Below, piece by piece: positions 9,966-20,095 of a stretch of 24,233 bases of DNA (its first letter is position 1; every line of letters starts with the position of its first letter). The stretch spans positions 1,005,052-1,029,284 of the forward strand of contig NW_003108083.1 of NCBI RefSeq assembly GCF_000003605.2, written 5' to 3'. The position numbers and the translations under genes were made by a program. This DNA is from Saccoglossus kowalevskii (taxonomy: Eukaryota > Hemichordata > Enteropneusta > Harrimaniidae). The notes under the pieces were generated by a model, which worked only from the letters and a program-made list of their open reading frames with translations, searched no databases and was not told the origin of the DNA.

Positions 9966-10848
9966 ATCATCATCAGTTTTGGACATATGCTGTAAAAACG
10001 TTAGAATGAAAATGTCTCTATGTTCCTTTAGAATTGACACTCAACACATGCCTACTCCCCTTACCACTTTCACCAAACATTTTTCTCACCAAACATTTTT
10101 CACATCTACAAATGTTTTAAAACTTTTTGTAAATTTTCGATTGTTGCAAGGTCATTTAGAGTCCAAACAGACACAATGTCATAGATCTTACTTAGTAGGC
10201 TTGGATCAAAAGCTTGGATCAACATTTAGAATGGTCTCAGTAAATATGTGCAATAAAAGTCTGCCAAGGTCAGACAGGTATTACTGCTATACATATAAAT
10301 ACATCTATATAACACGCCACTGAATAGTTCAACTTGTAGAAAGCAACCCAGACAAGCAAGTTGAGAAGTTGAAACTTTAAAACAATTTTTCCACACTAGT
10401 AAAGTTGCCTAGGTAGATACATAACAGTGTAACAAATGTGAGTTTACAAAGAATGAAGGAAACGGTTTACAACATAAAAAAAAACTTGGTTAATATTTTT
10501 TCTTATTACTTTTTTTTTAAATTCAAACATTTGTATATACTGAAGATGAATTCCTTACCATCAGCATCATCCCTCCTCTAAAGTATTGTGTTTTTTTAAA
10601 AATAAGAAATGACCTTAATATCTTTCCTGCGAATATTTTTTTTCTATAATTTTGAGCCAAACAGACATACCGGGGTACATGTAATTTGTCCATTACCAGC
10701 AGGTCTTAATCAAAATTGCCAAAAACTTTTTAAAAATGTATACAGTATTGTATTTGCAAATGTGACAAAAGTTGACAATGGGTTTTATAATGATTAAATA
10801 ACCAAAATGTTCCAAATAAAACACAAAATGTACAGGATTCAGAAATAA
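9966..10848. other. Unannotated stretch after the minisatellite
   Basis: The longest open frame of the window (9979-10323 plus, 114 codons) begins in the minisatellite edge with a TTG. It includes small internal duplications (CACCAAACATTTTTC twice near 10070-10102, GCTTGGATCAA twice near 10200-10221) and shows no known domain. A frame at 10609-10797 ends in an Ig-like VTKVDNGFY string but lacks the expected cysteine and stops two codons later. I do not call either a gene. Confidence 0.5.
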
Positions 10849-10857
10849 ACCGGAAGT
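10849..10857 (+). promoter_or_regulatory. ETS-type site ACCGGAAGT
   Basis: An exact match to the core recognised by ELK/GABP-type ETS factors. It lies about 180 bp from the X-box at 11034. AAGTAAGA at its 3' edge could also act as a splice donor (GGAA|GTAAGA). Function is inferred from the motif. Confidence 0.35.
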
Positions 10858-10918
10858 AAGAAAAATAGAACATAACCGCCTGTAACTGAAAAGATGATAC
10901 AGCAGAGTGTTTTCCTAC

Positions 10919-11047
10919 CTGTTACGCTGCTTTACAAAGTCTGCTACGCACAGCCACACATAGTAACTAAGGCATTGTAAAGTTGGACCTCATCCAACTA
11001 CTTCAGAGTCTACCCCATGAAATAAACTTACTGGTTGCCATAGCAAC
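10919..11047 (-). promoter_or_regulatory. Possible minus-strand promoter and non-coding first exon
   Basis: Read on the minus strand, an X-box (GTTGCTATGGCAAC, 11034-11047) is followed about 115 bp later by a possible donor, GTAACAG|GTAGGAAA, with the exon ending at 10919. ATGs between the two are closed within a few codons, so any exon here would be untranslated. X-boxes usually lie within a few hundred bp upstream of the genes they control, often ciliary ones. Neither a TATA motif nor a downstream coding exon is visible. Confidence 0.25.
11034..11047. promoter_or_regulatory. X-box-like RFX palindrome
   Basis: GTTGCCATAGCAAC is a near-perfect X-box, with both half-sites (GTTGCC and GCAAC) intact and the usual two-base spacer. 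It is one of the two best matches in the window. Confidence 0.55.
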
Positions 11048-12540
11048 ACTGTAGTAACATAAAAACTGTTGCAATTATCCAGATGAACTAGTTTAACTTT
11101 ATTTGTAAATTATAATGGATTACCACGAAATATATTGACGAGTCACCTGCCATTGTCCGTGTCTGGTCCCCGGGTATTACAATAACGCTGAACACACATG
11201 TGATCAAAGGAACCGGGAAAAATTAAGTAATATACCGGTACTGATGATTACAACTTTGATTAATTGCAGTGTTTACATAATTTGCTATCATAAGGAGAAG
11301 TATAGACATTATATTACAACTTTAAACAAATCAGGAATGACTGAACTTTTTATTTATAAATTACTAGTTGTTACCTAAAGATGTATGTACATGTATTAGA
11401 AAAAATACAAAAACATTTATTGTAAATTGTGAAAATGGGGGTGCTTTAAAAAAGAAAAAATAGTTTGAATAGAACTTACAAAAGCTGACAATTAGATACA
11501 GAATACTAATATCTCTAAATAGGCCCAGCGTGGCCCAGAATAACTAACAATAAAGAGGAATTGCAGATCATCTGTAATTGATTATAGGGAGAATATACAG
11601 AATCAACACACGTTGGGTCAACTCGGAGTCACTGGTCAAGCCTTGCCATATATACAAATATTATACACTTTCGTATGAGCTAATGCTGACATTAAAAAAA
11701 AAAAATTCTGAAAAGTTTTGATTATAGAACATTTGACTGAAGGATACGTATTGGATGCAGTGAATAGTTAACGAAACAATGGCTATTGTTATGGTCTTTA
11801 ATAAAACTCACTATTGTAAGTGTTAGTGACTATTGTGTTAGTGACTAGATATAGTGGTGCATCTTCAATTCTTTTAGATTACCTAGTACATTTTTCTCTC
11901 TAGTTGATGCAGTTTTTTTTCATTCATATTCTCACTCAAATGAATTTCAAAGACCAAAAATGATGAAGTATTTGAAATGTGGGACAGGCTAGACATTTAA
12001 AAAAGAAAAAGCTCTTAGACCCCCAAAATAAAACCACAACAAATTTTCATACAATCAGACAAAGTTGCTGAAGTAAATTTGTAGAAAGCATTTGTAAATC
12101 TCCCCTCCAGAATGTACGATAATGTATCATTAGAAAACGTGTGAACCCAAACATATACATGTATTTAATATGTGGCATTGTGAAGACTATAAAAAAGTTC
12201 CAAAAGCAAAATTGATTTTGTCACAAAAGACCCAGAAATTATTAAACGTTTTTTTCAATAAAATGAACTATCCACGTAAATATAGAAAACAAATTGAAGC
12301 TCATTCTGATCAATAGTGCAGACAACCTATTTTATAACACAAAAAAAGTTACAAACAGATACCGTAAAACTGGAACAAGCCTACAATTCAGACTGTGGGG
12401 GCGCTGTTACAATTCAAACTCAAAACTCAAAACGAATGTGCATCTAATACATATTTGCTTTATAAGTATGCGCTAATGTAAATGACAAAGGTGTGTCAGA
12501 GTCGTATGGTTAAAATAAGTTGCCATTTACTAATAATGAT
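11048..12540. other. Unannotated AT-rich stretch
   Basis: Up to about 11240 the sequence is less AT-rich, with a GGTCCCCGGG block near 11166. After that it is AT-rich with an A12 run at 11694-11705 and a small duplication of GTTAGTGACTA near 11821-11847. At 12360 a single TACCGTAAAACTGG resembles a TIR start, but I find no matching second end. A 60-codon frame at 12294-12476 runs through it and is not convincing. Confidence 0.5.
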
Positions 12541-12735
12541 TACTGTAGAATACTTTATTTTCGCTATTTTCACTGAAAGGAATGATTCCGTGAAAATAAA
12601 ATCCAGCGAATATACTTTTTTCCTATATTTCTCATTTAACTCATCAAAAATCAGTGAAAATAAATTCCATACAAAACGCCCAAAAAGCCTTTTCAGCAAA
12701 AATTAATTCCAGCGAAAATAAAGTATTCCACAGTA
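12541..12735 (+). mobile_element. Family B foldback MITE, intact copy
   Basis: The ends are inverted repeats of 25 bp with one mismatch. They begin TACTGTAGAATACTTTATTT on the left and close AAAGTATTCCACAGTA on the right. The element is bounded by TA on both sides, in line with Tc1/mariner-type target duplication. The interior carries TTTCGCT/AGCGAAAAT and CAGTGAAAAT words in both orientations, giving strong potential to fold. Open frames on both strands across it (12482-12706 and 12496-12699) reflect this symmetry and are not genes. A diverged copy and a half copy lie at 14140-14471. Confidence 0.9.
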
Positions 12736-13555
12736 ATTAAATGCAATGTTATGCTTAAACCTATTAGAAATGCACTTTCAAAGAAGAATATAAAGTTTGC
12801 ATGCTATTCTACATTTTGTAATAAACTATATGACTGCAGCACCGAGTGACTATCTCCTTAAATCATATTTTTTTTTGGTCAAAATAGTGTATGATTTTAT
12901 GATATCGTTTTGATATAATTTTATTTGTAGAAATTAATATAGTGATAAAGGCAGTAAAGCAATGTAGCAGAAAAGTACATGTAACCAAGCAGTCAACCAT
13001 AAACATTAAGTTGGTCACAACCTTTATAAATCTTTCTCACTTTTATGAGAAGCTTTCCCTTATATGTGTCTCTTTCTATCAAGGTCCTTGAAAACAGCAA
13101 GAATGAGTGCACCAAACAAAATTAAAAAAAAATTAAAAGTGTTTATGCAAAGAACAAAAGAAAACAATAAAAGTGATTACATAGGACTAAGGAAAATGTA
13201 GCAGTAGTTACACTGAACAAAAAAATCAATTACACTGAACAATAGAAGACAATAGAAAGGAATGGCAGTAAATGTCAGTCTGAACTACTTCACAGCAAAA
13301 GTATTTGAATCATCCTTGATGTACACAGTAAAAGCTGTACAGGATAAAACATTGTTTGGCAATTAGTTGTTTGCAATTAATGTTCTAATGTACCACAAGA
13401 AGTTAACTTGCGCTGGACACATTCTGCAAGCGTTAATTCAACTTCATAACTAAGAATGAAGGTAGTAAGAATAAGGCTTGCTAATATACATATATTACAG
13501 CCACTAACCAGGCCATCTTTTCTCGTGTGATGACAGTGTCAATTTGGATATTTAA
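12736..13555. other. Unannotated AT-rich stretch
   Basis: I see nothing supportable. A lysine-rich 32-codon frame at 13103-13201 reads through A-rich DNA and is probably chance. Confidence 0.5.
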
Positions 13556-13852
13556 TTCCCTGTAAACAAGTTTTTCAACTCTAATTTGGGTGCAACACAA
13601 GAATTCTTTGACAAAATATACAATTTTACATTACCTACAGGTGAGATTATGCTAATTTATTATGTGAAAAATGGTAAAATTTCATTGGAAGTGAAAGTTT
13701 CGAAAGATGAAACTGGAGTTCTGGTTACTTTAGTTTCTTTAGTTTGATTGATGGCTATAATTGTCATCATGAAACGTAGTACAACCAATAAGGGAGAAGA
13801 AAATGAACAACAAGAATTCGGAAATGTCAGGCCTTCAGCAGTAAAATCATAA
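13556..13852 (+). pseudogene. Possible exon for a membrane segment and cytoplasmic tail, one in-frame stop
   Basis: Between TAA at 13553 and TAA at 13850 this frame has a single interruption, TGA at 13745-13747. The first part ends with a hydrophilic stretch (KNGKISLEVKVSKDETG). A hydrophobic run follows (VLVTLVSLV, the stop, then LMAIIVIM), then a basic stop-transfer-like KR and a polar tail (STTNKGEENEQQEFGNVRPS, then AVKS). That order fits the last exon of a single-pass type I membrane protein. CATTACCTACAG|GTGAG at 13640/13641 is a possible 3' splice site. If used, the exon would begin in phase 1. The stop lies in the middle of the hydrophobic run, so the copy would be broken unless it is a sequence error. 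Against this, the minus strand is open without interruption over 13660-13935 (91 codons, GTG start), so one strand must be a shadow. No family was recognised. Confidence 0.25.
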
Positions 13853-14139
13853 ATGGTCAATGCTTTGTTTTTTAGGTAAGGGAATAAGCTGTTATAGCTA
13901 AGATAACAAAAACACAAGTTCCTGGCAACAAACACGGTCTTCCAAAAATGTCTCTACAATTGTTCACCTGCAAGTAGGCCACTTCTTTGGGTAAATTTGT
14001 TTTAAACTAAGATACTCAAATGTCAATGAAACTCTTTTGTTCATGCCCACTAGTTGCACACAGCTGAATGAATAGAATATTTGTTTTCACAGAATCTTGA
14101 GACACCTACATACACGTACATGTATGTACACTTATAAAA

Positions 14140-14352
14140 TACATGTACTTTATTTTCGCTTGGAATTAATTTTTGCTATTTTCGCAGAAGTAATGATTCT
14201 ATGAAACTAAAATCCAGCGAATTTATCTTTTTTCCTATATTTTACATTCAACTTGTTAAAAATCAGTGAAAATAAATTCTATACAAAACACCCCAAAAGA
14301 AAAGTCTTTTCAGCGAAAATAAATTCCAGCTAAAATAAAGTATTTTATAGTA
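14140..14352 (+). mobile_element. Family B foldback MITE, diverged copy
   Basis: This copy aligns with 12541-12735 along its length. Shared words include AAAATCCAGCGAAT, TTTTTTCCTATATTT, AAAATCAGTGAAAATAAATT and AAAATAAAGTATT near the right end. Both ends are decayed (TACATGTACTTTATTTTCGC on the left, TATTTTATAGTA on the right), so it is older than the first copy. Confidence 0.85.
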
Positions 14353-14379
14353 TATGAAAGTGGAGCATAGATAATGTGA

Positions 14380-14471
14380 AGTATATTCGCTGGATTTTAT
14401 TTTCATGGAATCATCCCTCCAGCGAAAATAGCGAAAATAAATTCAAAGCTAAAATAAAGTATTCTACAGTA
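14380..14471 (-). mobile_element. Half copy of family B, inverted
   Basis: It matches the reverse complement of the left third of the copy at 12541, from AAGTATATTCGCTGGATTTT through AAAGTATTCTACAGTA. It lies about 30 bp beyond the right end of the neighbouring copy and points the opposite way. It ends at a TA. Confidence 0.85.
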
Positions 14472-14689
14472 TATATATTTATTTGACTATATGGATAAGA
14501 GTTGTAAAAGTTTAACCAAATAACTACCAGTACACTGTGAGCTACTGTAAACTATTGAATCATCATTGCCATAAATTTCATATTTAAATACAGGGCTACA
14601 TGTTCACTAATGTTGAATTCTTTTTAAATCAATTTTTATATTTCATGTACTTTTATTATGTACTTTATTAATCTGAAAACCTAAAAGGA

Positions 14690-14765
14690 AATGTTAACTC
14701 TTTCTTTACGGTATTAATAAAGCATTATTCTATTCTATTCTATTCTATTCTATTCTATTCTATTC
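14690..14765 (+). mobile_element. Possible retroelement 3' tail ending in (TATTC)8
   Basis: TACGGTATTAATAAAGCAT runs directly into eight perfect TATTC units (14726-14765). The leader resembles ATCAATAAAGG at the other proposed LINE end (4323-4333). Pentanucleotide tails after an AATAAA-like leader are common in CR1/L2-like elements and their SINEs. No reverse transcriptase is present. Confidence 0.35.
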
Positions 14766-14780
14766 TGTACTGTACTGTAC
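14726..14780. repeat. (TATTC)8 followed by (TGTAC)3
   Basis: Eight TATTC units (14726-14765) switch without a break to three TGTAC units (14766-14780), keeping the 5-bp register. Confidence 0.95.
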
Positions 14781-14911
14781 TATATCTTTCGCAGCAGTCA
14801 TTCAGACACATCAGTGAAATGTATATAGGTACAATTTCTATATGCTTCTATTGAAAATGCGCTTCTGATAGAGAAAATAAAGATTGTACATGTATACAAC
14901 AGCTTAAAATA

Positions 14912-15067
14912 TACTGTAAAATCTGTATTATAAGCTGTGGCTTCTATTTCTATTAGAGCATCTACACATATGAGAAATGATGAATTTTTGGTTCTCAACT
15001 ATTCAAAAAGAATGGGTGCGACTTCTATTACTGTAGGGATGCGGCTTCTAATACAGATTTTACAGTA
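14912..15067 (+). mobile_element. Family C MITE with TA flanks
   Basis: The ends are inverted repeats: TACTGTAAAATCTGTATTA is perfect on both sides for 19 bp, then similarity continues through the AAGC/AAGC step. The right arm carries two spaced versions of a TTCTATTA/TTCTAATA word next to GTGCG or TGCGG, so the arm itself is internally repeated. The element is 156 bp, non-coding and bounded by TA, which fits a Tc1/mariner-type (Tigger/pogo-like) origin. A 66-codon minus-strand frame at 14798-14998 overlaps it and is not a gene. Confidence 0.85.
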
Positions 15068-15300
15068 AATCATGAGATGACTGACTTAGATTTAAGGTAC
15101 ATATTTTATAAACATCAACCATCCTTTTCCTTTCTCATCCAACACCCATTCCTGTACACTCTTCCAAACGATAGTATTCTGTATAAGAAACTATACACTA
15201 TAACCCCCTATACCTACTACACCAGTAATGGCTAAATTTCTAGCACATAGGATACCAACCACTATGACAGGAACGTTACTCCATTGTATATTAAGCCATG

Positions 15301-15520
15301 GTATGACAGGTACACACCCTACAACACAGTGTTTTATACCAACTAATCAAAGCTAAGTTTATTTTGTTTAAACACTTTACCTGTGAACTCTCATAAACAT
15401 AGTTAAAAGTATAACACCAAGTATGACATGTGTACTCTTTTACAATGCTGTGATTCAAACCAACTAAAAATCAGAACTAAGTTTATTTTGTTTTGATAAA
15501 CACTATCTGTGAACATAATA
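15301..15520 (+). repeat. Old direct duplication, 120-bp period
   Basis: GTATGACA recurs at 15301 and 15421. After each copy come similar words in the same order: ACCAACTAA, then CTAAGTTTATTTTGTTT, AAACACT and CTGTGAAC. Spacing between the copies is about 120 bp with clear divergence and small indels. A weaker hint of a further copy (ACTATGACAGG) is at about 15261. Confidence 0.75.
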
Positions 15521-16737
15521 TATTTGAGTTGCACTGTAATAGTACCACTGTGAGATATTGATTGTGTAATATTAAATATCAGTAACCATTCAGTAATATT
15601 TAGAAATATTTCATGATATATATTTATGCACATTGTGAGTAAAAAATGAGGCTCTGCCAGGATTTTGCTTTTTCAAAATTATTGTGGCCCGGAATGCAGT
15701 AATTTGAAACTTTGTGAATCTTAGTGAATCCATGTACTCTGGAACATTCTCATATGCATTTAATAGTTAATAAAATTCAAACAAACAATCAAATGGGAAG
15801 TCAAAACAATGGCCAGTATTCGGACACAACAAAAAGTGTTGAAATTGGTATTAAGTTTGAATTAAATTATCATACATTTTTCTCAATTCACACAGATCTA
15901 GACAACAAATATTTCACATAACATTTTTAAGACTCCAATATAACTTCACGAATGGTCTCAGATGGCAATTCTAATGGATCCTACAGGCAGTGTACAATAA
16001 ATGGAATTTTTGGTTCTATTAAGGATTTGCTTCTGCACTATTGATGACACAAGCAAATGAAATATTGAAAATCCACTATTCAGACATGATATTTACTTTC
16101 TACTACTATATAGCTCTGTAGTGAGTCATGACACACCTCCTTGTTGCACCTAATGTGTCCAGATAACATAAAGACAGGGACAGAATAATATATATACAAA
16201 GTGAAAACATCTCTTGAAATTTCAAGTGCCAATGTACGTGCACAATATGGTTAACAACGCATATGTAATGAAGGAAGGGGGGGTTGGAGGGTCAGGAACG
16301 ACTCAAGTGGTCATGAAGTAGAGAATTCAAGGAGACTACACCTATATTTAAGTTGAATTTCTGTTAAATAATAAAGCATTTCAGTAAAACCAATATGACA
16401 AAACATCAAAATTTGTTGCCCACCTTCAAACTTTTTTAGCATTAAACATCAGTGGTTAAATTTATTAACTTGTTGCTCATAAAACCAAACCTGTCCTGTA
16501 CAACCATAAAATTAAGGTTTAAAACCACCAGCGAAAAGAGAACAGAATATAATAAAACTGTACTTACAATTTAACTGAGATTTGAAAAGTTGTCTCGTTT
16601 AATGGTTTCACCAAAAGTTCATGTTCTGTTCCCTCCAAAAGTTTAGGGCAAAGTAGTTTATGCTTTTACCTAGTTTATGGCGGGATAAAATAACAAAGTG
16701 GTACAGAGTTGGCCAATAAATGACCAGAAGCCAAACA
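15521..16737. other. Unannotated AT-rich stretch
   Basis: I see no credible gene. The 15724-15921 plus frame lacks any motif. A G-rich patch (GGAAGGGGGGGTTGGAGGG) lies at 16273-16291 and a GGCGGGATAAAAT box near 16680. Confidence 0.5.
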
Positions 16738-16751
16738 GTTGCCATGGTCAC
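16738..16751. promoter_or_regulatory. X-box-like palindrome, one half-site imperfect
   Basis: GTTGCCATGGTCAC keeps GTTGCC and the central CATGG but has a changed base in the second half-site. TTGGCCAAT lies about 28 bp upstream. Confidence 0.3.
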
Positions 16752-18240
16752 AGCATAGAACATTCCATTGCACTACAAGGGGTGTCTAGGTTACCACCTG
16801 ACATGCAACTCCATAATGATATATATATGCTGATAATTGTACTGACCTCCACTCACTGTCAAATCAGGGTCTGACAAAAAAAAAACAGAGAGTGGGGTAA
16901 ACATGAAGTACCACTATTAAAAAGACCTCCCCAAACATACATTTTAAGTCATTTCAACCAGAAACTTCAAAGTTAACAGGTATGATTGATTTTAGTTAAA
17001 CTGCTCGCCTGCATGGAGCTCTTGAAAAATACAGGTCGCTTTGATAACAGTACTTGTTGCAACAGATTTCTGATAGCATATCTAATCCACATACTCCACT
17101 CCGCTTCGCTTCGCTCACCTAACAACATCTTTTTCTATGTACATACATCAATGAATAAACTGTATTCCCTAATAAACAAATTACACTACATCTACCGGTA
17201 TATCTGTAATCACATTCATTTTTGACAGCCACTAAGCTGTAATATTATAAATTACCAGATATTGCTCATTTCTTCAGTCTAGCCTCTCTATTAAACTCAA
17301 ATACCTGTTTCAACACATTTTCTGTATCATGCCAGTTAATCAAAATACAAGTACACTCTTGGTATAAAATGATTAATCATTTTCTGACCTATTCCCCCTA
17401 AAATGTCAACTTTTCATATACCAAAATAACACAAACACAAAAAATACCGAAATAACACACAGAAAAAAATGTTTTAACCTTTTAAAATATTTTGGATGTA
17501 TTTTTCTATAATTTCTTTGTTAATCTGGAACCAAAATTCCTACTTTCTGACGTTCTTGATCAATTTTTAATAAAATTATGGAATTAATAAGGCAAGGTTA
17601 TTTTTAGAAACGTAAATTGACTTTGGTGTTTAATGTTTCTTCTTCATAATTAGCAAATGTTGGAAAAAATGGTAATATGGTTTATTTTAAGGTGAAAAAA
17701 AGTTGACATTGATGCTGAAAGTGTGTAAACATGGATACTGTGTGAAGACACACGGCCGCCTGCGTAGTACAGCGACTTCTGTAATCAGTGCAGCTAATCA
17801 AACCACTCCAGTTACACATCAATCAATCAAACATTCGTCTCAACACCAAACAGTGGCTCACTAAGACCATATTTACTTTGTAAGCTAAAACATTTCAACT
17901 ACCAATACTATATATTCATCTCTGATTTGTCTCTGAGTTTTACAAGATATTTTCTACTGTACTGTTACGGAATATCTACAGCACAGTCCTGCAATAACTT
18001 GCCTTTCAAGCTGGCAACATGTATTGAATTGCTTTTTCATAAAAACTTATAATTTCCAACCCTTGGTCAAGTCAATATAAAATTACATGAACCTGGCAGG
18101 ATAAGGGTTCATCAATAAAAACAACTAATTTTTTGTTGTATTCATGAATGTCACTAATATGAGACATATTCAGGCAGATTACACTGACTGTGCAATTTAT
18201 AAATTTGGCTGCAATTTTTGCTTATATTTTTCAAATGAAT
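16752..18240. other. Unannotated AT-rich stretch
   Basis: No gene is supported. Landmarks are a CTTCG-type patch near 17101-17115 and a GC-rich island (ACGGCCGCCTGCG) near 17752-17764. The minus strand after that island has an open run of about 42 codons behind a weak acceptor (GATTACAG); I do not call it. Confidence 0.5.
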
Positions 18241-18392
18241 CCTATTTTTGGAGCCAACAGACAGAATTTGAATAAATTTTCAATTTTTAGTCAAAAACTC
18301 TTGACTATTTTTGTCCCAATCTTCTGAAGGAAAGTGCAAACTATAAACAGGATTATTTTGTGAATTTGTGATGAAAAGAGAGAACTGGTAGT
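18241..18392 (+). repeat. Dispersed repeat E, copy 2
   Basis: 18241-18319 is the inverted counterpart of 1145-1231 (CCTATTTTTGGAGCCAA at one side, TTTTTGTCCCAAT at the other). Its outer end is CTGGTAGTGAAAAAGGTT (18375-18392). The matching inverted end seen in copy 1 is not recognisable on the left of this copy. Confidence 0.6.
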
Positions 18393-19681
18393 GAAAAAGG
18401 TTAGGGCAGCTTTTAACTAGCTAAATGTCACACTGTGTACTGTATGAATTGCAAAATAATATGTACCATATTTGTTCTATTAGTAGTGCATATGCTTATA
18501 AAAGTTACAGAAGTGTCAACATTTTACTGATTTACTGCACACCAAACACAGTTTTTGGTTTCCAATAGAACAAATAAGGATAATTTACAAGGATTCTCAA
18601 TGTGCAATGATCTAAAATCTATGTGCTCATATGTTTTGAAATATGTTGTCTTTTGTTTACATTTTAGCAAAGTGTGTTTCAATTCATTTCAAGTGCGAAA
18701 GTAACATTTTTCATAATCACAAATTACTCACATTTTTTTTTTATAATTTTTCAAAAATTTTTATTCAGACTTGTGGCCAATAGGAAATTATGTCCATTTG
18801 GTCAAAAAAAAAATTTTTTAAATATAAAAATGGAAAAATTTTGCATCAAAATTTTGGCAAGAAAACAATGAACTCAAAAAATTAATAACCTGCTGGTTTC
18901 TCCAAAATGTGATACTTATAAACATATGCTATACCATTTACTACAAAAATATCTTATTAAAATAAAATTTAATTATCATTCAATTGCATACCACTAATTA
19001 CATATTAGTAGCAAATACATAAAGGATTGTTTGAAAAAGATAACTTCATTTGGTATAACCATTTTTTCTCAACTTCACAAATGTTGTTTTATATCATTTG
19101 TAACATTTTTCATATTATTTTTTATTTTTGAATATTAGTGCTATAAATTAGGAAAATACACATTTAGTCAAGCTTACAAGATTTATTCCAAGGTTTTAAC
19201 ATTTTTATCATCTATTATGATAAATTCATTTAAATACAGTGTCACCAAATTATTAATAAAAACACCAAATCAGCTGAGTTCATTTCCTAACATCACTTGT
19301 ATTATATTTGATAGTACAGATGGAAAAATAATAATATTAATAATAAAACTTAAGATTTAACTCAAAATTTAGTGTAAATATTTTCACATTTTGTCAAATT
19401 TTCACTAAATTTTATTATCATTTTGAACCATACAAACAAGTTCAGATTATACTTTTAGTTTTTGATCAAAAGGTTTGTCATTTTTTATGAACATTTTATG
19501 CAGAGATAAGTAGACTGTATGAAATGAAATGAAATTAAAGTACAAGAAACACAAACAAGATAACACAAACAGTACTTTCATGGAGTCAATAAAATAAAAC
19601 ATCTCAGAATTTCAGATAAAAAAAAAATAATCTCAAAGAATGTACACCTTAACATATGAATGGTGAATCTAATTCTCTAAT
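18393..19681. other. Unannotated, very AT-rich stretch
   Basis: This is among the most AT-rich parts of the window, with many A- and T-runs and short accidental frames. I see no gene, RNA or repeat. Confidence 0.55.
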
Positions 19682-19695
19682 GTTACCATGACAAC
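19682..19695. promoter_or_regulatory. X-box-like RFX palindrome
   Basis: GTTACCATGACAAC fits both X-box half-sites. It lies 90 bp from the composite motif at 19772-19802. Confidence 0.45.
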
Positions 19696-19771
19696 CAATT
19701 TTAATGACAATAATATTCCAATTTCATTTGAATTCTCATTATTTCAATGTAGCGTGATTAAGTTGTGGCAC

Positions 19772-19802
19772 TTCCCACAATCCTTTGTGTCGCCATGGTA
19801 AT
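19772..19802. promoter_or_regulatory. Staf/ZNF143-like motif abutting an X-box/YY1-like motif
   Basis: TTCCCACAATCCTTTGTG agrees with about 16 of 18 positions of the Staf/ZNF143 binding consensus. It runs directly into GTCGCCATGGTAAT (19789-19802), which resembles an X-box and, on the minus strand, contains the YY1-like CCATGGCG. The minus-strand ATG in that motif opens MATQRIVGSATT before a stop. Such composites are typical of core promoters. I see no confirmed exon beside it. Confidence 0.35.
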
Positions 19803-19911
19803 TATACACAACCGCATCTTTGTATTGATGAAATAGATGAGATGAGAATCATTCTGATATTTCGTCATTATTTGATTTGATATTTCTTCGCCTTTCATAC
19901 AATAAAACAAA

Positions 19912-20095
19912 TACTGTAAAAGCATTAAATATGCACTGGGTTTTAATTTCACTATTTTCGCAGGTAAGTAAAATTTGCTGAATTAAATGCAAGTGAATAT
20001 GCAAAATATGCCAAATTCGTTAATTTAAAACTCAGCAAATTAGCTCAAACATCAGAACAGTGAAATTAAAAGTCAGTGAAAATAAAAATAACAAA
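19912..20095 (+). mobile_element. Family A-like foldback element, decayed
   Basis: It begins TACTGTAAAAGCATTAAATA and carries CACTGGGTTTTAATTTCAC. It closes with inverted words (AGTGAAATTAAAAGTCAGTG and AAAATAAAAATAAC). The right end is not sharply defined, so the end coordinate is approximate. A minus-strand frame at 19758-19952 overlaps its left edge and is not convincing. Confidence 0.55.

Noticed and set aside
9979-10323. Longest open frame in the window, 114 codons
   Set aside because: It starts with TTG at the minisatellite edge, includes small tandem duplications, has no recognisable domain, and shows no coding-like pattern.
10609-10797. Frame ending in an immunoglobulin-like VTKVDNGFY string
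   Set aside because: The expected cysteine two residues after the tyrosine is absent and a stop follows. The distance from the earlier cysteine is too short for an Ig domain, and no good acceptor or donor frames it.
12360-12374. TACCGTAAAACTGG, resembling the start of a TIR
   Set aside because: No inverted partner was found within several hundred bases.
12482-12706. Frames of 67-74 codons on both strands
   Set aside because: They lie within the family B MITE. Its inverted symmetry opens both strands.
13103-13201. Lysine-rich 32-codon frame
   Set aside because: It reads through A-runs and has low complexity.
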